DNA of 64,000 bases. Origin: Haloechinothrix alba. GTDB lineage: Bacteria; Actinomycetota; Actinomycetes; Mycobacteriales; Pseudonocardiaceae. This document shows, piece after piece, positions 8,251 through 17,565 of the stretch; within the stretch, counting starts at the first letter, position 1, and the number at the start of each line of letters is the position of its first letter. The stretch spans positions 186,001 through 250,000 of the forward strand of contig NZ_FZNW01000004.1 of NCBI RefSeq assembly GCF_900188115.1. Reading direction: 5' to 3'. The notes beneath the pieces were generated by a model. The model worked only from the letters and a program-made list of their open reading frames with translations, did not search any database and was not told the DNA's origin. Both the position numbers and the translations under genes were made by a program.

Positions 8251-8784
8251 TCAGCGCAGCGCTGCGGTGATCAGTGGCGTGAGGTCGTCCGCACCGTCCG
8301 GTGGCTCGCGTACCGGCCACCAGCGCAGGTCGAGTGACTCGTCGCTCGTCGCGGGTTCGGCTCCCGGCCGGGCGTGCGCGCGGAACCGCACGTCGAAGTG
8401 CCGTGTCGGCACCCCGAGAGAGCAGGTGACCGGGTGCACGTCGAGATGCACCGGGGTGGGGTCGACCACCGGGTCCGTGATGCCGGACTCCTCGACGGCC
8501 TCCCGCAGCGCCGCCCCGGCCAGTGAACCGTCCCCGCTTTCGCAGTGCCCGCCGAGCTGGACCCAGCGGCCGATACGGCGATGCAGGGTGAGCAGCATGT
8601 GCTCCCCCGAATGATCGAGCAGCAGCGTCGACGCGGTGAGGTGCCCCGGTACGCACGCCCGCTCGCACGCGTCCGGGCGCGCGGACAGGAACGCCAGGAA
8701 CGAGTGACGAAGCGCGTCCTGCTCGGGCGTAGCCGGTCGCCAGTCCCGCAGCATCGCGGTAGCCCCTGTGTGCAGCTCGTTCAC
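8251..8784 (-). CDS. NUDIX hydrolase, third gene of the fbi operon
   Basis: 177 residues. The NUDIX box G-x5-E-x7-REVEESG-type sequence lies at [26 protein letters not shown] (split: GHCESGDG then REAVEESGI) near residues 83-108, the metal-binding helix for hydrolysis of nucleoside-diphosphate-linked compounds. Preceding it is [14 protein letters not shown], the usual strand. A longer frame is open to 9237, but that part is antisense/overlapping fbiB. GTG 8784 overlaps the fbiB stop by 4 bp (GTGA), so the two are translationally coupled. Its presence behind fbiA and fbiB suggests an F420-related or house-cleaning role, unproven; the substrate is not deducible. Confidence 0.8.
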   Translation of the reverse strand: MNELHTGATAMLRDWRPATPEQDALRHSFLAFLSARPDACERACVPGHLTASTLLLDHSGEHMLLTLHRRIGRWVQLGGHCESGDGSLAGAALREAVEESGITDPVVDPTPVHLDVHPVTCSLGVPTRHFDVRFRAHARPGAEPATSDESLDLRWWPVREPPDGADDLTPLITAALR

Positions 8785-10229
8785 AGCTCGACGAGCCCTT
8801 CGCCCGGGTCGGTCACCTCGCGTGGTTCGGGTGTTCCGGAGGCCGGATGCCCGATGACGATCGCCCCGAGCGGCTCCCACTCCTCGTCCAGCTGCAACGC
8901 CTCGCGAACGACACCGGGGGCGAAGATCGTGGACCCGACCCAGCACGACCCCAGCCGTTCCGTGGCGAGCGCGACGAGCAGCGACTGCACGGCGGCGCCC
9001 CCGGCTACGGTGAACATGGTGTGTTCGGCCTCGGCGCGCCTGCTGTCCGGGTAGCTGTGCGCGCCGTGCGGGACGAGGAACGGGATGACCAGTTCCGGCG
9101 CCTCGTAGAGGAGGTCGCCGCGGCGCAGGCGTCGCCCGACGCGCTCGCTGTCGAGGCCGTCGCCCGCGAGGTCGGCTCGCCAGGCCTCGCGCATCGCGTC
9201 CAGCATTCGCATACGCACCTCGCGGTGGCGGAGCCACACGAAACGCACCGGCTTGGTGTGGTGCGGCGCGGGCGCGGTCAACGCGGCGGCGACCGCCCTG
9301 CGCACGGCATCGGGCGCGACCTCATCGGTGGAGAACTCCCGCACCGACCGGCGCAGCAGGACGGCCTCGCTGTGCCCGAGCTCCCGCGCCTCCTGCGTGC
9401 CGAGCCGGAACAGGTCCTCGTGGTGCGGCCGGATGAGGTCGCGCGCCAGGGAGGTCGTGCGTGACGCGTCGTCCTCGAACGACAGACCCCGCAGCACAGC
9501 TACCGGTGTCTCGGCGATCTTGCCTTTGACGAGATCGGCCGCGGCTGCGATCTCGTCGGCGATCGCCACCTCCGTGACGGCGAGCTCGTTGCCCATGCTG
9601 TCGGTGGCGCCCGCGTAGGAGTGCGTGACCGCCAGCCCGCTCGCCCCGATCGCGGCGTCGGTCTGCCCGATGCGCCACGCTCGCCCCATCGTGTCTGTCA
9701 CGATCACGGCGGTGTCCACGCCGAGCCGCTCGTGCAGGGCGGTCCGTAGCGCGGCCGCGGAGGCGTCCGGGTCGGTCGGCAGGAGCGCGATCTCGTCCTG
9801 GGCGACGTTGGACGCATCGACACCCGAGGCCGCTTGCACCAGCCCCAGCCGGTTCTCGGTGATCAGCGTGCGGCCGAACCGCGCCAGTACCCGAACCGTC
9901 TCGGCGTCGACCAGCTCGCGGCGAGCGGTGTCGCGCGGCTCGGGATCCTGGGGGACGGGTACCAGCCTTCCCTCGGCCTTGGACACGACCTTGCTCGTGA
10001 CCACGACGATGTCCCCGGAACGCAGCCACGGCGCCGCGCTGGCGATGGCCTCCCCGAGGTCGTCTCCGGGACGGATCTCCGGGATGCCCTCGACGGCGAA
10101 CAGCTCGATACTCGTCGCCGCGTGCTCGGCCGGTGTCTCGGCGACCGCTCCGGTCTCCGGCGTGGCTGCCTGCGTGGTGTCGGGGTCCGCGGTGGGATCC
10201 ACTCGGGGTCCGGTGGTGTGTTCAGTCAA
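8781..10229 (-). CDS. fbiB: Coenzyme F420:L-glutamate ligase FbiB
   Basis: 482 residues; mycobacterial FbiB is about 448, and the difference is an N-terminal Thr/Pro/Ala-rich extension of about 45 residues. Residues 45-285 form the CofE-type glutamate ligase domain ([44 protein letters not shown]). Residues 290-482 form an FMN-binding nitroreductase-like domain beginning [12 protein letters not shown] and containing [10 protein letters not shown]. FbiB reduces the dehydro-F420 precursor and adds the poly-glutamate tail. The start is uncertain: the TTG at 10229 overlaps the fbiA stop by 8 bp, and the frame stays open to 10280. It is co-transcribed with fbiA upstream and the NUDIX gene downstream. 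Confidence 0.88.
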   Translation of the reverse strand: MTEHTTGPRVDPTADPDTTQAATPETGAVAETPAEHAATSIELFAVEGIPEIRPGDDLGEAIASAAPWLRSGDIVVVTSKVVSKAEGRLVPVPQDPEPRDTARRELVDAETVRVLARFGRTLITENRLGLVQAASGVDASNVAQDEIALLPTDPDASAAALRTALHERLGVDTAVIVTDTMGRAWRIGQTDAAIGASGLAVTHSYAGATDSMGNELAVTEVAIADEIAAAADLVKGKIAETPVAVLRGLSFEDDASRTTSLARDLIRPHHEDLFRLGTQEARELGHSEAVLLRRSVREFSTDEVAPDAVRRAVAAALTAPAPHHTKPVRFVWLRHREVRMRMLDAMREAWRADLAGDGLDSERVGRRLRRGDLLYEAPELVIPFLVPHGAHSYPDSRRAEAEHTMFTVAGGAAVQSLLVALATERLGSCWVGSTIFAPGVVREALQLDEEWEPLGAIVIGHPASGTPEPREVTDPGEGLVEL

Positions 10230-11223
10230 TGTCGCACCCGGCCAGTTCGAACGCTGCCTTGGCCATCTCGGCGGTGGCATCGATGTCGGTCATCATCAGC
10301 GGAGTGTCTCGCACGGTCACTCCCGGAACCTCCGCGGACTCACCCTCGGCGATCAGCCAGCCGTCGAGGATTCCGGTCTCGGTGCCGGTCCGCGAGCCGT
10401 AGTGCCTGCCGACGGCCTCGGCCGAGGTCTCCACACCGATCGCCGTGAGGCACGCATCGGCCATACCGCGCACCGGTTTGTCTCCTACGATCGGCGAGAG
10501 CCCGATGACGGGGGCGGGAGCCGCTCGTAACGCGTCCCGGATCCCCGGCACGGCGAGGACGCTGCCCACGGAGACGACGGGGTTGGACGGCGCCAGCACG
10601 ATGAGGTCGGCCTCGCCGATCGCCTCGAGCGTCCCATCAGCGGGTGCGGACTCCTCGGCGCCGACGGGCACGATGGAGTGCGCGGGCAGGGCAGCCCGGT
10701 AGCGTGCCCACCATTCCTGGAAATGCAGCGCCTTGTGCTGCTCGGGGGCGTCCGGGTCGTCGACGACGACGTGCGTCTCCACCCGGTCGTCGGTCATCGG
10801 CAGTAGCCGTACCCCTGGCTGCCACCGGTCACAGAGGGCTTCGGTCACCGCGGACAGCGGGTGGCCGGCGCGCAACATGTGCGTGCGGACCAAGTGCGTG
10901 GCGATGTCCTTGTCGCCGAGGGCGAACCAGCCGGGTTCGGCGCCGTACGCGGCGAGCTCGGCGGAGACGGTCCACGTCTCACCGGCGTGGCCCCAGCCGC
11001 GTTCGGTGGCGATCTCCCCACCGAGCGTGTACATGCACGTGTCCAGGTCCGGGCAGACACGCAGGCCGTGCATCCAGACATCGTCGCCGGTGTTGACCAG
11101 CGCCGTCACCGTATGGGGCGAGCCTTGCGGGCCGGGACCGGTGGGGGGTAGGCCCAGTGCCGCCTTCAGCCCGAGCAGGAACCGCGCGCCGCCGACACCG
11201 CCAACCAGAACTACAACCTTCAC
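10222..11223 (-). CDS. fbiA: 2-phospho-L-lactate (phosphoenolpyruvate) transferase FbiA
   Basis: 333 residues, close to the 331 of M. tuberculosis FbiA. The N-terminal [10 protein letters not shown] loop (residues 5-14) is the CofD/FbiA nucleotide-binding signature. Further family segments are [12 protein letters not shown] near 48-59, [13 protein letters not shown], and [23 protein letters not shown]. It transfers the lactyl-phosphate/enolpyruvyl moiety from the activated guanosine diphosphate carrier to Fo, making (dehydro-)F420-0, which FbiB then processes. GTG 11223 is preferred because MKVVVLVGG begins there as in homologues; a GTG at 11241 would add six residues. It is the first gene of the fbiA-fbiB-NUDIX operon. 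Confidence 0.9.
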   Translation of the reverse strand: MKVVVLVGGVGGARFLLGLKAALGLPPTGPGPQGSPHTVTALVNTGDDVWMHGLRVCPDLDTCMYTLGGEIATERGWGHAGETWTVSAELAAYGAEPGWFALGDKDIATHLVRTHMLRAGHPLSAVTEALCDRWQPGVRLLPMTDDRVETHVVVDDPDAPEQHKALHFQEWWARYRAALPAHSIVPVGAEESAPADGTLEAIGEADLIVLAPSNPVVSVGSVLAVPGIRDALRAAPAPVIGLSPIVGDKPVRGMADACLTAIGVETSAEAVGRHYGSRTGTETGILDGWLIAEGESAEVPGVTVRDTPLMMTDIDATAEMAKAAFELAGCDID

Positions 11224-11362
11224 GAAGGGAGATCCTCGCACGTTCCGGGTGTCCGACGGTATGCGGAGCGCGGGTGGCGCCGGATCCGGCCGTGACGGAC
11301 GTCACCGTTGCGACGGCGGAGCGGGCCGTAGCGGGCTCACGCAGGCCCGCGACATTGCCCGC

Positions 11363-11378
11363 GCCTGCCATGGCAGGC
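11363..11378. promoter_or_regulatory. Perfect 16-bp palindrome upstream of fbiA
   Basis: GCCTGCCATGGCAGGC, centred about 147 bp upstream of the fbiA start, in otherwise empty sequence. It could be an operator or a small hairpin; there is no direct evidence for either. Confidence 0.35.
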
Positions 11379-11650
11379 ATGGTGGCAACGTGGCCGTTCG
11401 TTCGATGAGGAGGTCGTGGGTGGGTAGCTCACGGAAGGCTCTCCGTGGCGACAGGAGTCTCCGCGGCGGGATCTTCGAGGGACCCCGCGGGCCGAGCCCG
11501 CCGGCGGACGGCGCCGATGTACGTGACAGAGGACACGACGGACACGACGCGAAACCCGCGGCAGAAGGTCCCGCTGTTTCGTCGTCACGGGTGATCAGGG
11601 AGATGACCGGCGCACATCCGGTAGAGGCACGCGCGGACGGGTTGTCCGGC

Positions 11651-11669
11651 TAAGGGTGGCCTTACCTCC
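11651..11669. promoter_or_regulatory. Putative IdeR/DtxR iron box before the ferredoxin gene
   Basis: TAAGGGTGGCCTTACCTCC agrees with the 19-bp DtxR/IdeR consensus (TWAGGTWAGSCTWACCTWA) at 15 of 19 positions by eye, with the best match in the TAAGG and CTTACCT half-sites. It ends 20 bp upstream of a TAATCT -10 candidate (11690-11695), where repressor binding would cover the -35 region. The match is seen; the regulation is inferred. Confidence 0.5.
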
Positions 11670-11735
11670 GCGTGTCCGGGCCGTCGGCGTAATCTGCGAA
11701 TGGACAGACAGGCAAGACGGAAGTAGGAGAGCGCA

Positions 11736-12056
11736 GTGACCTACGTAATCGCCGAGCCCTGCGTCGACGTTCTCGACAAGGGATGCATCGACGAGTGCCC
11801 AGTTGACTGCATCTACGAGGGTGAGCGGATGCTGTACATCCACCCCGACGAGTGCGTGGACTGCGGCGCTTGCGAACCGGTCTGTCCCGTCGAGGCGATC
11901 TACTACGAGGACGACGTCCCGGACGAGTGGACTGCCTACACCAAGGCCAACGTCGACTTCTTCGACGAACTCGGCTCGCCTGGCGGGGCGGCCAAGGTGG
12001 GCAAGACGAGCCATGATCCCCAGTGGATCAAGGATTTGCCACCGCAGGGCGAATGA
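11736..12056 (+). CDS. fdxA: 7Fe ferredoxin ([3Fe-4S]/[4Fe-4S])
   Basis: 106 residues. All ligands of a seven-iron ferredoxin are present: C9, C17 and C50 for the [3Fe-4S] cluster, and C21, C40, C43 and C46 for the [4Fe-4S] cluster. C25 matches the extra free cysteine of the Azotobacter type. The C-terminal extension (about residues 65-106, ending [10 protein letters not shown]) is typical of actinobacterial FdxA/FdxC. It is a small cytosolic electron carrier, perhaps for cytochromes P450 or other oxidoreductases. The overlap with dapC repeats the M. tuberculosis Rv1177(fdxC)-Rv1178 pair, so fdxC is an equally good symbol. GTG 11736 has an AGGAGAG box 5 bases ahead. A putative IdeR site upstream suggests iron control. 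Confidence 0.93.
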   Translation: MTYVIAEPCVDVLDKGCIDECPVDCIYEGERMLYIHPDECVDCGACEPVCPVEAIYYEDDVPDEWTAYTKANVDFFDELGSPGGAAKVGKTSHDPQWIKDLPPQGE

Positions 12057-13174
12057 CCTCGCCGGGGCGGCGAGTCACCGCTCGGGCGCGGCCGGACCTT
12101 CCGGACTTCCCCTGGGACTCGATCGCGCCGTACCAGGCCACGGCGCGAGCTCACCCGGATGGGGTGGTCGACCTTTCCGTGGGGACTCCCGTGGATCCGG
12201 TGCCCGAGCGTGTTCGCGCTGCGCTGTCCGCCAAGGCGGACAGCCCCGGTTACCCGGCTACGCACGGTACGGCTGAGCTGCGTGCCGAGGTGGTCGCCGC
12301 GCTGGAGCGCAGGCACGGTGTCACCGGTGTCGATGCCGAGGCGGTGCTGCCCACCATCGGCTCGAAGGAGATGGTCGCCTGGCTGCCCCGCCTGCTGGGG
12401 TTCGGTCCCGGCGATCTGGTCGTGATCCCCGACCTCGCCTACCCCACCTACGATGTCGGGGCCCGGCTCGCGGGCGCGACGGTAGCCAGGTCGGACGGTC
12501 TGGTCTCGGTAGGGCCCGCGCGACCGGGGATGATGTGGGTGAACTCGCCGTCGAACCCCACAGGGCGGATCCTGGGGGTCGACCACCTGCGGAAGGTGCT
12601 CGACTGGGCGCGCGAACGCGGCACGATCGTCGTCTCCGACGAGTGCTACCTCCCCCTCGGCTGGCAGGACGAGCCGGTGTCGGTGCTGCATCCCGAGGTG
12701 CACGGCGGTGACCTCGAGGGTGTGCTCGCCCTGCACTCTCTTTCCAAGGCCGCGAACATGGCCGGCTACCGCGCCGGGTTCGTCGCGGGAGACCCGGCAC
12801 TGGTCAGCGAGCTGCTCGCGGTCCGCAAGCACGCCGGCATGATCGTTCCCCGTCCCGTTCAGGAGGCCATGCGGGCCGCGCTCGCCGACGACGAGGCCCT
12901 TGCGCTGCAGCGGCAGCGCTACGCCTCGCGCCGCGCTACGCTGCGCACCGCGCTGGAGGCGGCAGGTTTCCGGATCGACCATTCCGAGGCCGGCCTGTAC
13001 CTGTGGGTGAGCCGGGACGAGGACGCGTGGCAGACCCTGGAATGGTTCGCCGAGCGGGGCATCCTCGTTGCGCCGGGATCGTTCTACGGCCCGGCGGGAC
13101 AGCGGCATGTGCGGGTCGCGCTCACGGCCACGGATGAGCGGGTGACGGCCGCGGCCGGGCGGCTCGCCGGCTAG
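12053..13174 (+). CDS. dapC: Succinyldiaminopimelate transaminase
   Basis: 373 residues. A fold-type I PLP aminotransferase: [13 protein letters not shown] substrate loop, [11 protein letters not shown] near 165, [10 protein letters not shown], and the Schiff-base lysine K232 in [16 protein letters not shown]. It converts N-succinyl-2-amino-6-ketopimelate to N-succinyl-LL-diaminopimelate with glutamate, one step of the succinylase route to meso-DAP and lysine. The dapD and dapE genes for the flanking steps lie within 3 kb. ATG 12053 overlaps the ferredoxin stop by 4 bp, so the two are coupled. Its TAG stop is formed by the first bases of the left end of the adjacent MITE-like element, so the native C-terminus may have been slightly altered by that insertion. 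Confidence 0.9.
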   Translation: MTSPGRRVTARARPDLPDFPWDSIAPYQATARAHPDGVVDLSVGTPVDPVPERVRAALSAKADSPGYPATHGTAELRAEVVAALERRHGVTGVDAEAVLPTIGSKEMVAWLPRLLGFGPGDLVVIPDLAYPTYDVGARLAGATVARSDGLVSVGPARPGMMWVNSPSNPTGRILGVDHLRKVLDWARERGTIVVSDECYLPLGWQDEPVSVLHPEVHGGDLEGVLALHSLSKAANMAGYRAGFVAGDPALVSELLAVRKHAGMIVPRPVQEAMRAALADDEALALQRQRYASRRATLRTALEAAGFRIDHSEAGLYLWVSRDEDAWQTLEWFAERGILVAPGSFYGPAGQRHVRVALTATDERVTAAAGRLAG

Positions 13175-13346
13175 GGTGTGTCTCTCAATCCCGCGTACCT
13201 GCTGCGCGGGGCCAGCGCGGCGGCTGGCGGCGTTCTCGTCGCCTCCGGTAGGAACCCACTACCGGCGGCTCCGCCAAGCGCGACCCGATGCCAGCCACCA
13301 CCCTGATCCCCGCTCGCGACGGAGGGGATCAAGAGACACACCCTAG
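13171..13346. mobile_element. MITE-like element with 22-bp terminal inverted repeats
   Basis: The left end 13171-13192 and right end 13325-13346 are inverted copies beginning CTAGGGTGTGTCTCT, differing at 2 of 22 positions. TA (or the whole CTAG) flanks both ends, as expected for a TA-targeting element of the IS5/IS630 kind. The interior (132 bp) has no open frame of note but folds back, with CCGGTAG-N7-CTACCGG at its centre (about 13244-13264). It lies exactly between the convergent genes dapC and dapD, where it can also act as a terminator. Confidence 0.65.
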
Positions 13347-13407
13347 CCCACGCCCGGTGGCCCACCCGGCGTCGCCGTCAGCCGGTACGGCTGAGCGGTG
13401 GGTCCCG

Positions 13408-14397
13408 TCAGTCGTTGGCGTGCAGCGCGGCGTTGAGCTCGACACCGCTGCCGTCGCGGTGAACCGCTTCGACGGCCCCGGTCGCGGAGTTGCGGCGGAA
13501 CAGCACCCCGGAGACCCCGGAGAGCTCGCGGGCCTTGACCAGCTTGCCTTCGAAAGCGATCTTCGTGCCCGCCGTCACGTAGAGTCCGGCCTCGACCACG
13601 GAGTCGTTCCCGAGGGAGATGCCGATCCCGGCGTTGGCGCCGACGAGGCAGCGCTTGCCGATGGAGATGACCTCCTTACCTCCCCCGGACAACGTGCCCA
13701 TCACGGAGGCACCGCCACCGAGGTCGGTGCCGTCGTCGATGACCACGCCTGCCGAGATACGCCCCTCGACCATCGAGGCACCCAACGTGCCGGCGTTGAA
13801 GTTGACGAAACCCTCGTGCATCACGGTGGTGCCCGCGGCAAGGTGCGCGCCCAGCCGTGCGCGGTCCGCGTCGGCGATACGTACACCGCTCGGGATCACG
13901 TAGTCGACCATTCGGGGGAACTTGTCGACGCCGTACACGGTGACCTGCCCACGCGTGCGCAGCCGCATCCGGGTCGACTCGAACCCTTCCACCGCACACG
14001 GCCCGTGGCTGGTCCACACCACGTTGGACAGGAGACCGAAGACGCCGTCCATGTTCTGCCCGTGCGGCGGGACGAGGCGGTGGGACAGCAGGTGCAGGCG
14101 CAGGTACACATCGTGCGCGTCGGCAGGGGCATCGGCGAGCGAGCCGATGGTGGTGCGCACCGCGACGATCTCGACCCCCCGGAGGGTGTCGTGCCCGAGC
14201 ACGTCGGACGCCTCCGTCCCGAAGACCTCCGTGGCCTCGTCCTGGGTGAGTCGCTGTGTGCCGCCGTCCCCGCTCGGGCTCACCAGCTTCGGGTGGGGAA
14301 ACCAGGTGTCGAGCACCGTCCCGTCGGTGGCGACGGTCGCGAGGCCGGCGCCGGTGGCTCCTGCGCTTTCGGGCTGGGAAGTCTGTTCACTGCTCAC
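13408..14397 (-). CDS. dapD: 2,3,4,5-tetrahydropyridine-2,6-dicarboxylate N-succinyltransferase
   Basis: 329 residues, typical of the long actinobacterial DapD (M. tuberculosis Rv1201c, about 317). The N-terminal domain (1-150) is followed by a left-handed parallel beta-helix with hexapeptide turns ([60 protein letters not shown]) and the conserved GFVNFNAGT and EG loop. It transfers succinate from succinyl-CoA to tetrahydrodipicolinate in the lysine/DAP pathway, as a cytosolic trimer. It is transcribed away from dapE, as in mycobacteria, and preceded by a lipoprotein gene on the same strand (36-bp gap). The start follows GAACCCGTGAGC; no strong ribosome site is visible. Confidence 0.93.
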   Translation of the reverse strand: MSSEQTSQPESAGATGAGLATVATDGTVLDTWFPHPKLVSPSGDGGTQRLTQDEATEVFGTEASDVLGHDTLRGVEIVAVRTTIGSLADAPADAHDVYLRLHLLSHRLVPPHGQNMDGVFGLLSNVVWTSHGPCAVEGFESTRMRLRTRGQVTVYGVDKFPRMVDYVIPSGVRIADADRARLGAHLAAGTTVMHEGFVNFNAGTLGASMVEGRISAGVVIDDGTDLGGGASVMGTLSGGGKEVISIGKRCLVGANAGIGISLGNDSVVEAGLYVTAGTKIAFEGKLVKARELSGVSGVLFRRNSATGAVEAVHRDGSGVELNAALHAND

Positions 14398-14433
14398 GGG
14401 TTCAACGGTAGCGGAGGGCGTGTACGCGGCCGC

Positions 14434-14871
14434 CTACCTGGTCGATTCGTCGAGCTCGCTGCGCACCTCGTCGAGAGTATCGGCGAGGTCGACGAGCGCG
14501 TCCACGCAGACGTCCTCCTCGGCAGGCTGTGCCGTGCCGCAGCGGTGGTCCCGGTAGTCGGCGACACGTGCCGCGAGGCGCTCGGCGTGTCCTGCGAGCC
14601 GCTCGTGCTCGTCGCGGGCGATCTCGCGCATCGTTCCGGCCGTGTTGCCGAGCTGGGTGACGAACTTCTCACAGTCCCTCGGCTCCCGCTGCGCAGGCTC
14701 GGTGTGGCACGGGTCGTCGCGCAACGCGTCGATCTTGGTGTCCAGCACGTCGATCCGCCCGGGGACGTGGTCGTCGATCTCGTCCGGCACCTGGCTCGCC
14801 TGACCGCAGGCGGGCAGCGCCAGCACGGCGAGCGCGACACCGATGCCCAGCCGTCTTCCTCTCGCGCGCAC
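14434..14871 (-). CDS. Putative lipoprotein upstream of dapD
   Basis: 145 residues. A lipoprotein signal peptide is clear: basic MRARGRRLG, a hydrophobic core and the lipobox L-P-A-C with C22 as the acylated cysteine. The mature part is charged, largely alpha-helical, and holds four further cysteines ([30 protein letters not shown]) that could form two disulfides outside the membrane. No family is recognised. It shares the strand with dapD 36 bp downstream, so they may be co-transcribed although nothing links the functions. Its start is 84 bp from the divergent dapE start, so the dapE and lipoprotein promoters share that interval. Confidence 0.75.
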   Translation of the reverse strand: MRARGRRLGIGVALAVLALPACGQASQVPDEIDDHVPGRIDVLDTKIDALRDDPCHTEPAQREPRDCEKFVTQLGNTAGTMREIARDEHERLAGHAERLAARVADYRDHRCGTAQPAEEDVCVDALVDLADTLDEVRSELDESTR

Positions 14872-14942
14872 GTTCCCACCGTACGCAACCGCCGTCCGGG
14901 GAACTCGGCAGGTTCCCGCGCGGCTCGCAGCCGGACCGGCGG

Positions 14943-14948
14943 TACCGT
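14943..14948 (+). promoter_or_regulatory. -10 hexamer TACCGT of leaderless dapE
   Basis: TACCGT ends 6 bases before the ATG at 14955 and no Shine-Dalgarno sequence is present, which is the geometry of a leaderless transcript. Confidence 0.4.
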
Positions 14949-14954
14949 TGCGCC

Positions 14955-16031
14955 ATGCCCGCTCTCGATCTGCACTCCGACCCTGTCGAGCTCACCGCCA
15001 CCCTCGTGGACGTCCCCAGCGTCTCCGGGGACGAGGGCGCGCTCGCCGATGCCATCGAGCAGGCCCTGCGCGAGCAGGCGGGTCACCTCGAGGTCGTCCG
15101 GGACGGCCACGCCGTGCTGGCACGGACCACCCTCGGCAGGCCCTCGCGAGTGGTGTTCGCCGGGCACATCGACACCGTGCCGGTCAACGACAACCTCCCG
15201 GTCCGGCGCGCCACCGGTCCGGGCGGTGACCGGCTGCACGGTCTGGGCACGGTGGACATGAAGGGTGGCGACGCCGTCTTCCTGTCGCTGGCAGCCACCG
15301 TCCGCGCTCCGCGGCACGACATGACGTTCGTGTTCTACGACTGCGAGGAGGTCGAAGCCGCCCGCAACGGCCTCGGCCGCATCGAACGCTCGCTGCCCGA
15401 CTGGCTGGACGGTGACCTCGCCGTCGTCGGTGAACCCTCCAACGCGGTGGTCGAGGCGGGCTGCCAGGGATCGCTGCGCTTCGAGGTGCGCTGCACGGGT
15501 GCGCGTGCGCACACGGCCCGTGCCTGGATGGGCGTCAACGCCGTGCACGCTCTCGAGCTGCCGCTGCGCAGGCTCGCGGAGTACCAGGCGCGGCAGGTGG
15601 TCATCGACGGTCTGACGTACAGGGAGGGGCTGCAGGCCGTGCGGGTCACCGGTGGGGTCAGCGGCAACGTGGTCCCCGACGAGGCCGTCCTGACGGTCAA
15701 CCACCGGTTCGCCCCCGACCGCACCCTCGAGCAGGCGGAGGAGCACGTGGCGGAGGTTTTCGACGGGTTCGAGCTCACCTTCGTGGACCGCTCACCGCCT
15801 GCCCCTCCCGGCCTGACCGCGCCTGCCGCCGCCGAGCTCGTGCGTGCCTCAGGAGGGCAGCCGGTCGCGAAGCTGGGTTGGACCGACGTCGCGCGCTTCG
15901 CCGCACGCGGTGTCCCCGCGGTCAACTACGGGCCCGGGGATCCGACGCTGGCCCACACGCAGCAGGAGAACGTCGACACGCGGGAGATCACCGGTGTAGC
16001 GGATGTTCTCCGGAAGTTTCTCGCCGACTGA
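14955..16031 (+). CDS. dapE: Succinyl-diaminopimelate desuccinylase
   Basis: 358 residues. An M20-family di-zinc hydrolase: H71 in AGHIDTVP and D101 in GTVDMKGG are metal ligands, and E131/E132 in YDCEEVEA supply the general base and a ligand. A dimerisation/lid domain follows around residues 175-290. The C-terminal [17 protein letters not shown] supplies the last histidine. It removes succinate from N-succinyl-LL-DAP, giving LL-DAP for lysine and peptidoglycan. It is divergent from the dapD side and followed by two LOG-family genes, the same order as M. tuberculosis Rv1202-Rv1205. The start is leaderless-like (TACCGT, 6 bases). Confidence 0.93.
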   Translation: MPALDLHSDPVELTATLVDVPSVSGDEGALADAIEQALREQAGHLEVVRDGHAVLARTTLGRPSRVVFAGHIDTVPVNDNLPVRRATGPGGDRLHGLGTVDMKGGDAVFLSLAATVRAPRHDMTFVFYDCEEVEAARNGLGRIERSLPDWLDGDLAVVGEPSNAVVEAGCQGSLRFEVRCTGARAHTARAWMGVNAVHALELPLRRLAEYQARQVVIDGLTYREGLQAVRVTGGVSGNVVPDEAVLTVNHRFAPDRTLEQAEEHVAEVFDGFELTFVDRSPPAPPGLTAPAAAELVRASGGQPVAKLGWTDVARFAARGVPAVNYGPGDPTLAHTQQENVDTREITGVADVLRKFLAD

Positions 16032-16044
16032 GCGGCTTGGCGAT

Positions 16045-16050
16045 TAGTGT
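16045..16050 (+). promoter_or_regulatory. -10 hexamer TAGTGT before the first LOG gene
   Basis: TAGTGT lies 7 bases before the GTG at 16058. No ribosome-binding sequence is present, so a leaderless start is likely and this GTG is favoured over upstream in-frame codons. Confidence 0.4.
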
Positions 16051-16057
16051 TGCGGCC

Positions 16058-16843
16058 GTGGCTGATCACGACTCCGACCCGGGTGCCGAGTACCCCGAAC
16101 ACCCCCGGGAGAAGCACAGGGGACCTGTGGTCCTCCGCCGCGGCAGGCTTGTCGAGGCGACGACGACCGACCAGCGGCTGCTCGACAGCCGCGGCCCCAC
16201 GGACTGGGTGCACACCGACCCGTGGCGGGTACTGCGCATCCAGGCCGAGTTCGTGGAGGGCTTCGGCGCGTTGGCGGAGGTTCCGCGGGCCGTGACGGTG
16301 TTCGGCTCGGCGCGTACCGGACGGGAGGACCCGGAGTACGAGCTCGGCAGGGAGATCGGGGCGTCGCTGGCCGACGCGGGCTTCGCCGTGATCACCGGCG
16401 GTGGTCCGGGGTCGATGGAGGCGGTCAACCGGGGCGCGTCGGACGCAGGGGGGCTGTCGATCGGCCTTGGCATCGAGCTGCCGTTCGAGCAGGGCCTCAA
16501 CCCGTGGGTCGACCTCGGTGTCAACTTCCGCTACTTCTTCACCCGCAAGACCATGTTCGTCAAGTACGCGCAGGCGTTCCTCTGCCTGCCGGGCGGGTTC
16601 GGCACGCTCGACGAGCTCTTCGAGGCGTTGACGCTGGTGCAGACGAAGAAGGTCACCAAGTTCCCGGTCGTGCTGTTCGGCAGCGAGTACTGGGGAGGCC
16701 TCTACGACTGGATCGCAGGCACGGTGTGCGCCGACGGGAAGATCAACGAGTCCGATCTCAAGCTCCTGCACCTGACCGATGACATCGCCGACGCGGTCTC
16801 GGTGGTGCAGGAGGCTTATCGTGGCTGGGAAGCCACGCACTGA
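16058..16843 (+). CDS. LOG-family protein (TIGR00730), long form
   Basis: 261 residues: about 65 N-terminal residues, with charged VVLRRGRL and DWVHTDPWRVLRIQAEFVEGF, precede the Rossmann-like lysine-decarboxylase-like/LOG core. The signature P-G-G-F-G-T-L-D-E lies near residue 186, and the GGGPGSMEAVNRGA nucleotide loop near 125. LOG enzymes hydrolyse nucleoside 5'-monophosphates to a base and ribose-5-phosphate (cytokinin activation in plants and in M. tuberculosis Rv1205). This longer paralogue is usually annotated only as TIGR00730. The frame is open upstream to 15878, antisense-like within dapE; GTG 16058 is chosen on promoter spacing. It is followed after 27 bp by a second LOG gene. Confidence 0.85.
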   Translation: MADHDSDPGAEYPEHPREKHRGPVVLRRGRLVEATTTDQRLLDSRGPTDWVHTDPWRVLRIQAEFVEGFGALAEVPRAVTVFGSARTGREDPEYELGREIGASLADAGFAVITGGGPGSMEAVNRGASDAGGLSIGLGIELPFEQGLNPWVDLGVNFRYFFTRKTMFVKYAQAFLCLPGGFGTLDELFEALTLVQTKKVTKFPVVLFGSEYWGGLYDWIAGTVCADGKINESDLKLLHLTDDIADAVSVVQEAYRGWEATH

Positions 16844-16870
16844 CGTGCGGCGAACTCGGGAGGATTGGGC

Positions 16871-17464
16871 GTGAACAACGGGATCGGCTCGGTATGCGTG
16901 TTCTGCGGGTCCTCACGGGGTGCAGAAGGGCGCTATCTCGAGCACGCCTCGGACCTCGGCGCGCTGCTGGCCAGGCAGGGCGTTCGCGTGGTGTACGGCG
17001 GGGCACAGGTCGGCATGATGGGTGTCGTGGCCGATGCCGCGCTGGCCGCGGGCGGCGAGGTCGTCGGGGTACTCCCGGAGAGCATGGCCGACCGCGAGAT
17101 CGCCCACACCGGCCTCAGTGAGCTGCACGTGGTCGACGGCATGCACGAGCGCAAAGCGATGATGGCCGAGCTCTCCGATGCCTTCATCGCCCTGCCCGGG
17201 GGCATCGGCACGCTCGAGGAGCTGTTCGAGATCTGGACCTGGATGCAGATCGGGCTGCACGACAAGCCGGTCGGGCTGCTCGACGTGGCAGGCTTCTACC
17301 AGCCACTGTTGCGCATGGTCGAGCACATGGTGCGGGAGGGGTTCCTGCGCGCCGAGCACAGGGACACGCTCGCTGTCGACGCCGACCCCGTGCGGCTGCT
17401 CGAGGCCTTCTCCCGGCGCGGAACCCCCGTGGACAAATGGGCCACTCTGGACACCTCGTCATAG
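16871..17464 (+). CDS. LOG-family cytokinin riboside 5'-monophosphate phosphoribohydrolase
   Basis: 197 residues, the standard LOG length and the likely counterpart of M. tuberculosis Rv1205. It shows [12 protein letters not shown] at the N-terminus, [18 protein letters not shown], the active-site helix [15 protein letters not shown] with the conserved arginine, and the P-G-G-I-G-T-L-E-E motif near residue 110. The family cleaves N6-modified AMP derivatives to the free base. GTG 16871 is supported by GGGAGGA 8 bases upstream; a TTG at 16865 would add two residues. In mycobacteria fadD6 and folP2 lie between this gene and gpgS; here both are absent and a hairpin follows directly. Confidence 0.9.
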   Translation: MNNGIGSVCVFCGSSRGAEGRYLEHASDLGALLARQGVRVVYGGAQVGMMGVVADAALAAGGEVVGVLPESMADREIAHTGLSELHVVDGMHERKAMMAELSDAFIALPGGIGTLEELFEIWTWMQIGLHDKPVGLLDVAGFYQPLLRMVEHMVREGFLRAEHRDTLAVDADPVRLLEAFSRRGTPVDKWATLDTSS

Positions 17465-17473
17465 GCAGGCCCC

Positions 17474-17502
17474 TGCAGGCCGCACGTACCCGCCGGCCTG
17501 CA
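17474..17502. terminator. Hairpin TGCAGGCC-N13-GGCCTGCA after the LOG gene
   Basis: Perfect 8-bp arms at 17474-17481 and 17495-17502, 10 bp after the stop at 17464. There is no T-tract, as is usual for actinomycete hairpin terminators; the function is inferred from position. Confidence 0.5.
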
Positions 17503-17565
17503 CGCTCGCATGACACGATCGATAGGTCCGCACGTGGCACGATCGGATGAGGTGGCTCCGCGAAC

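Larger units (their letters stand above)
11224..11735. other. 512-bp intergenic region between fbiA and the ferredoxin gene
   Basis: No convincing gene. In mycobacteria whiB2 lies divergent from fbiA, but no WhiB cysteine pattern (C...CxxC...C) is readable here in any frame. The region holds a 16-bp palindrome (11363-11378), a putative IdeR box (11651-11669) and a TAATCT -10 candidate (11690-11695). An 82-codon open frame from ATG 11406 has no recognisable composition and was not accepted. Confidence 0.6.

Noticed and set aside
11406-11653. 82-codon ORF in the fbiA/ferredoxin gap, considered as a WhiB-like or other small gene
   Set aside because: No cysteine pattern, no ribosome site, random-looking composition.
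11936-13108. 390-codon minus-strand ORF across the ferredoxin and dapC genes
   Set aside because: Antisense to two well-supported enzymes; no domain recognisable.
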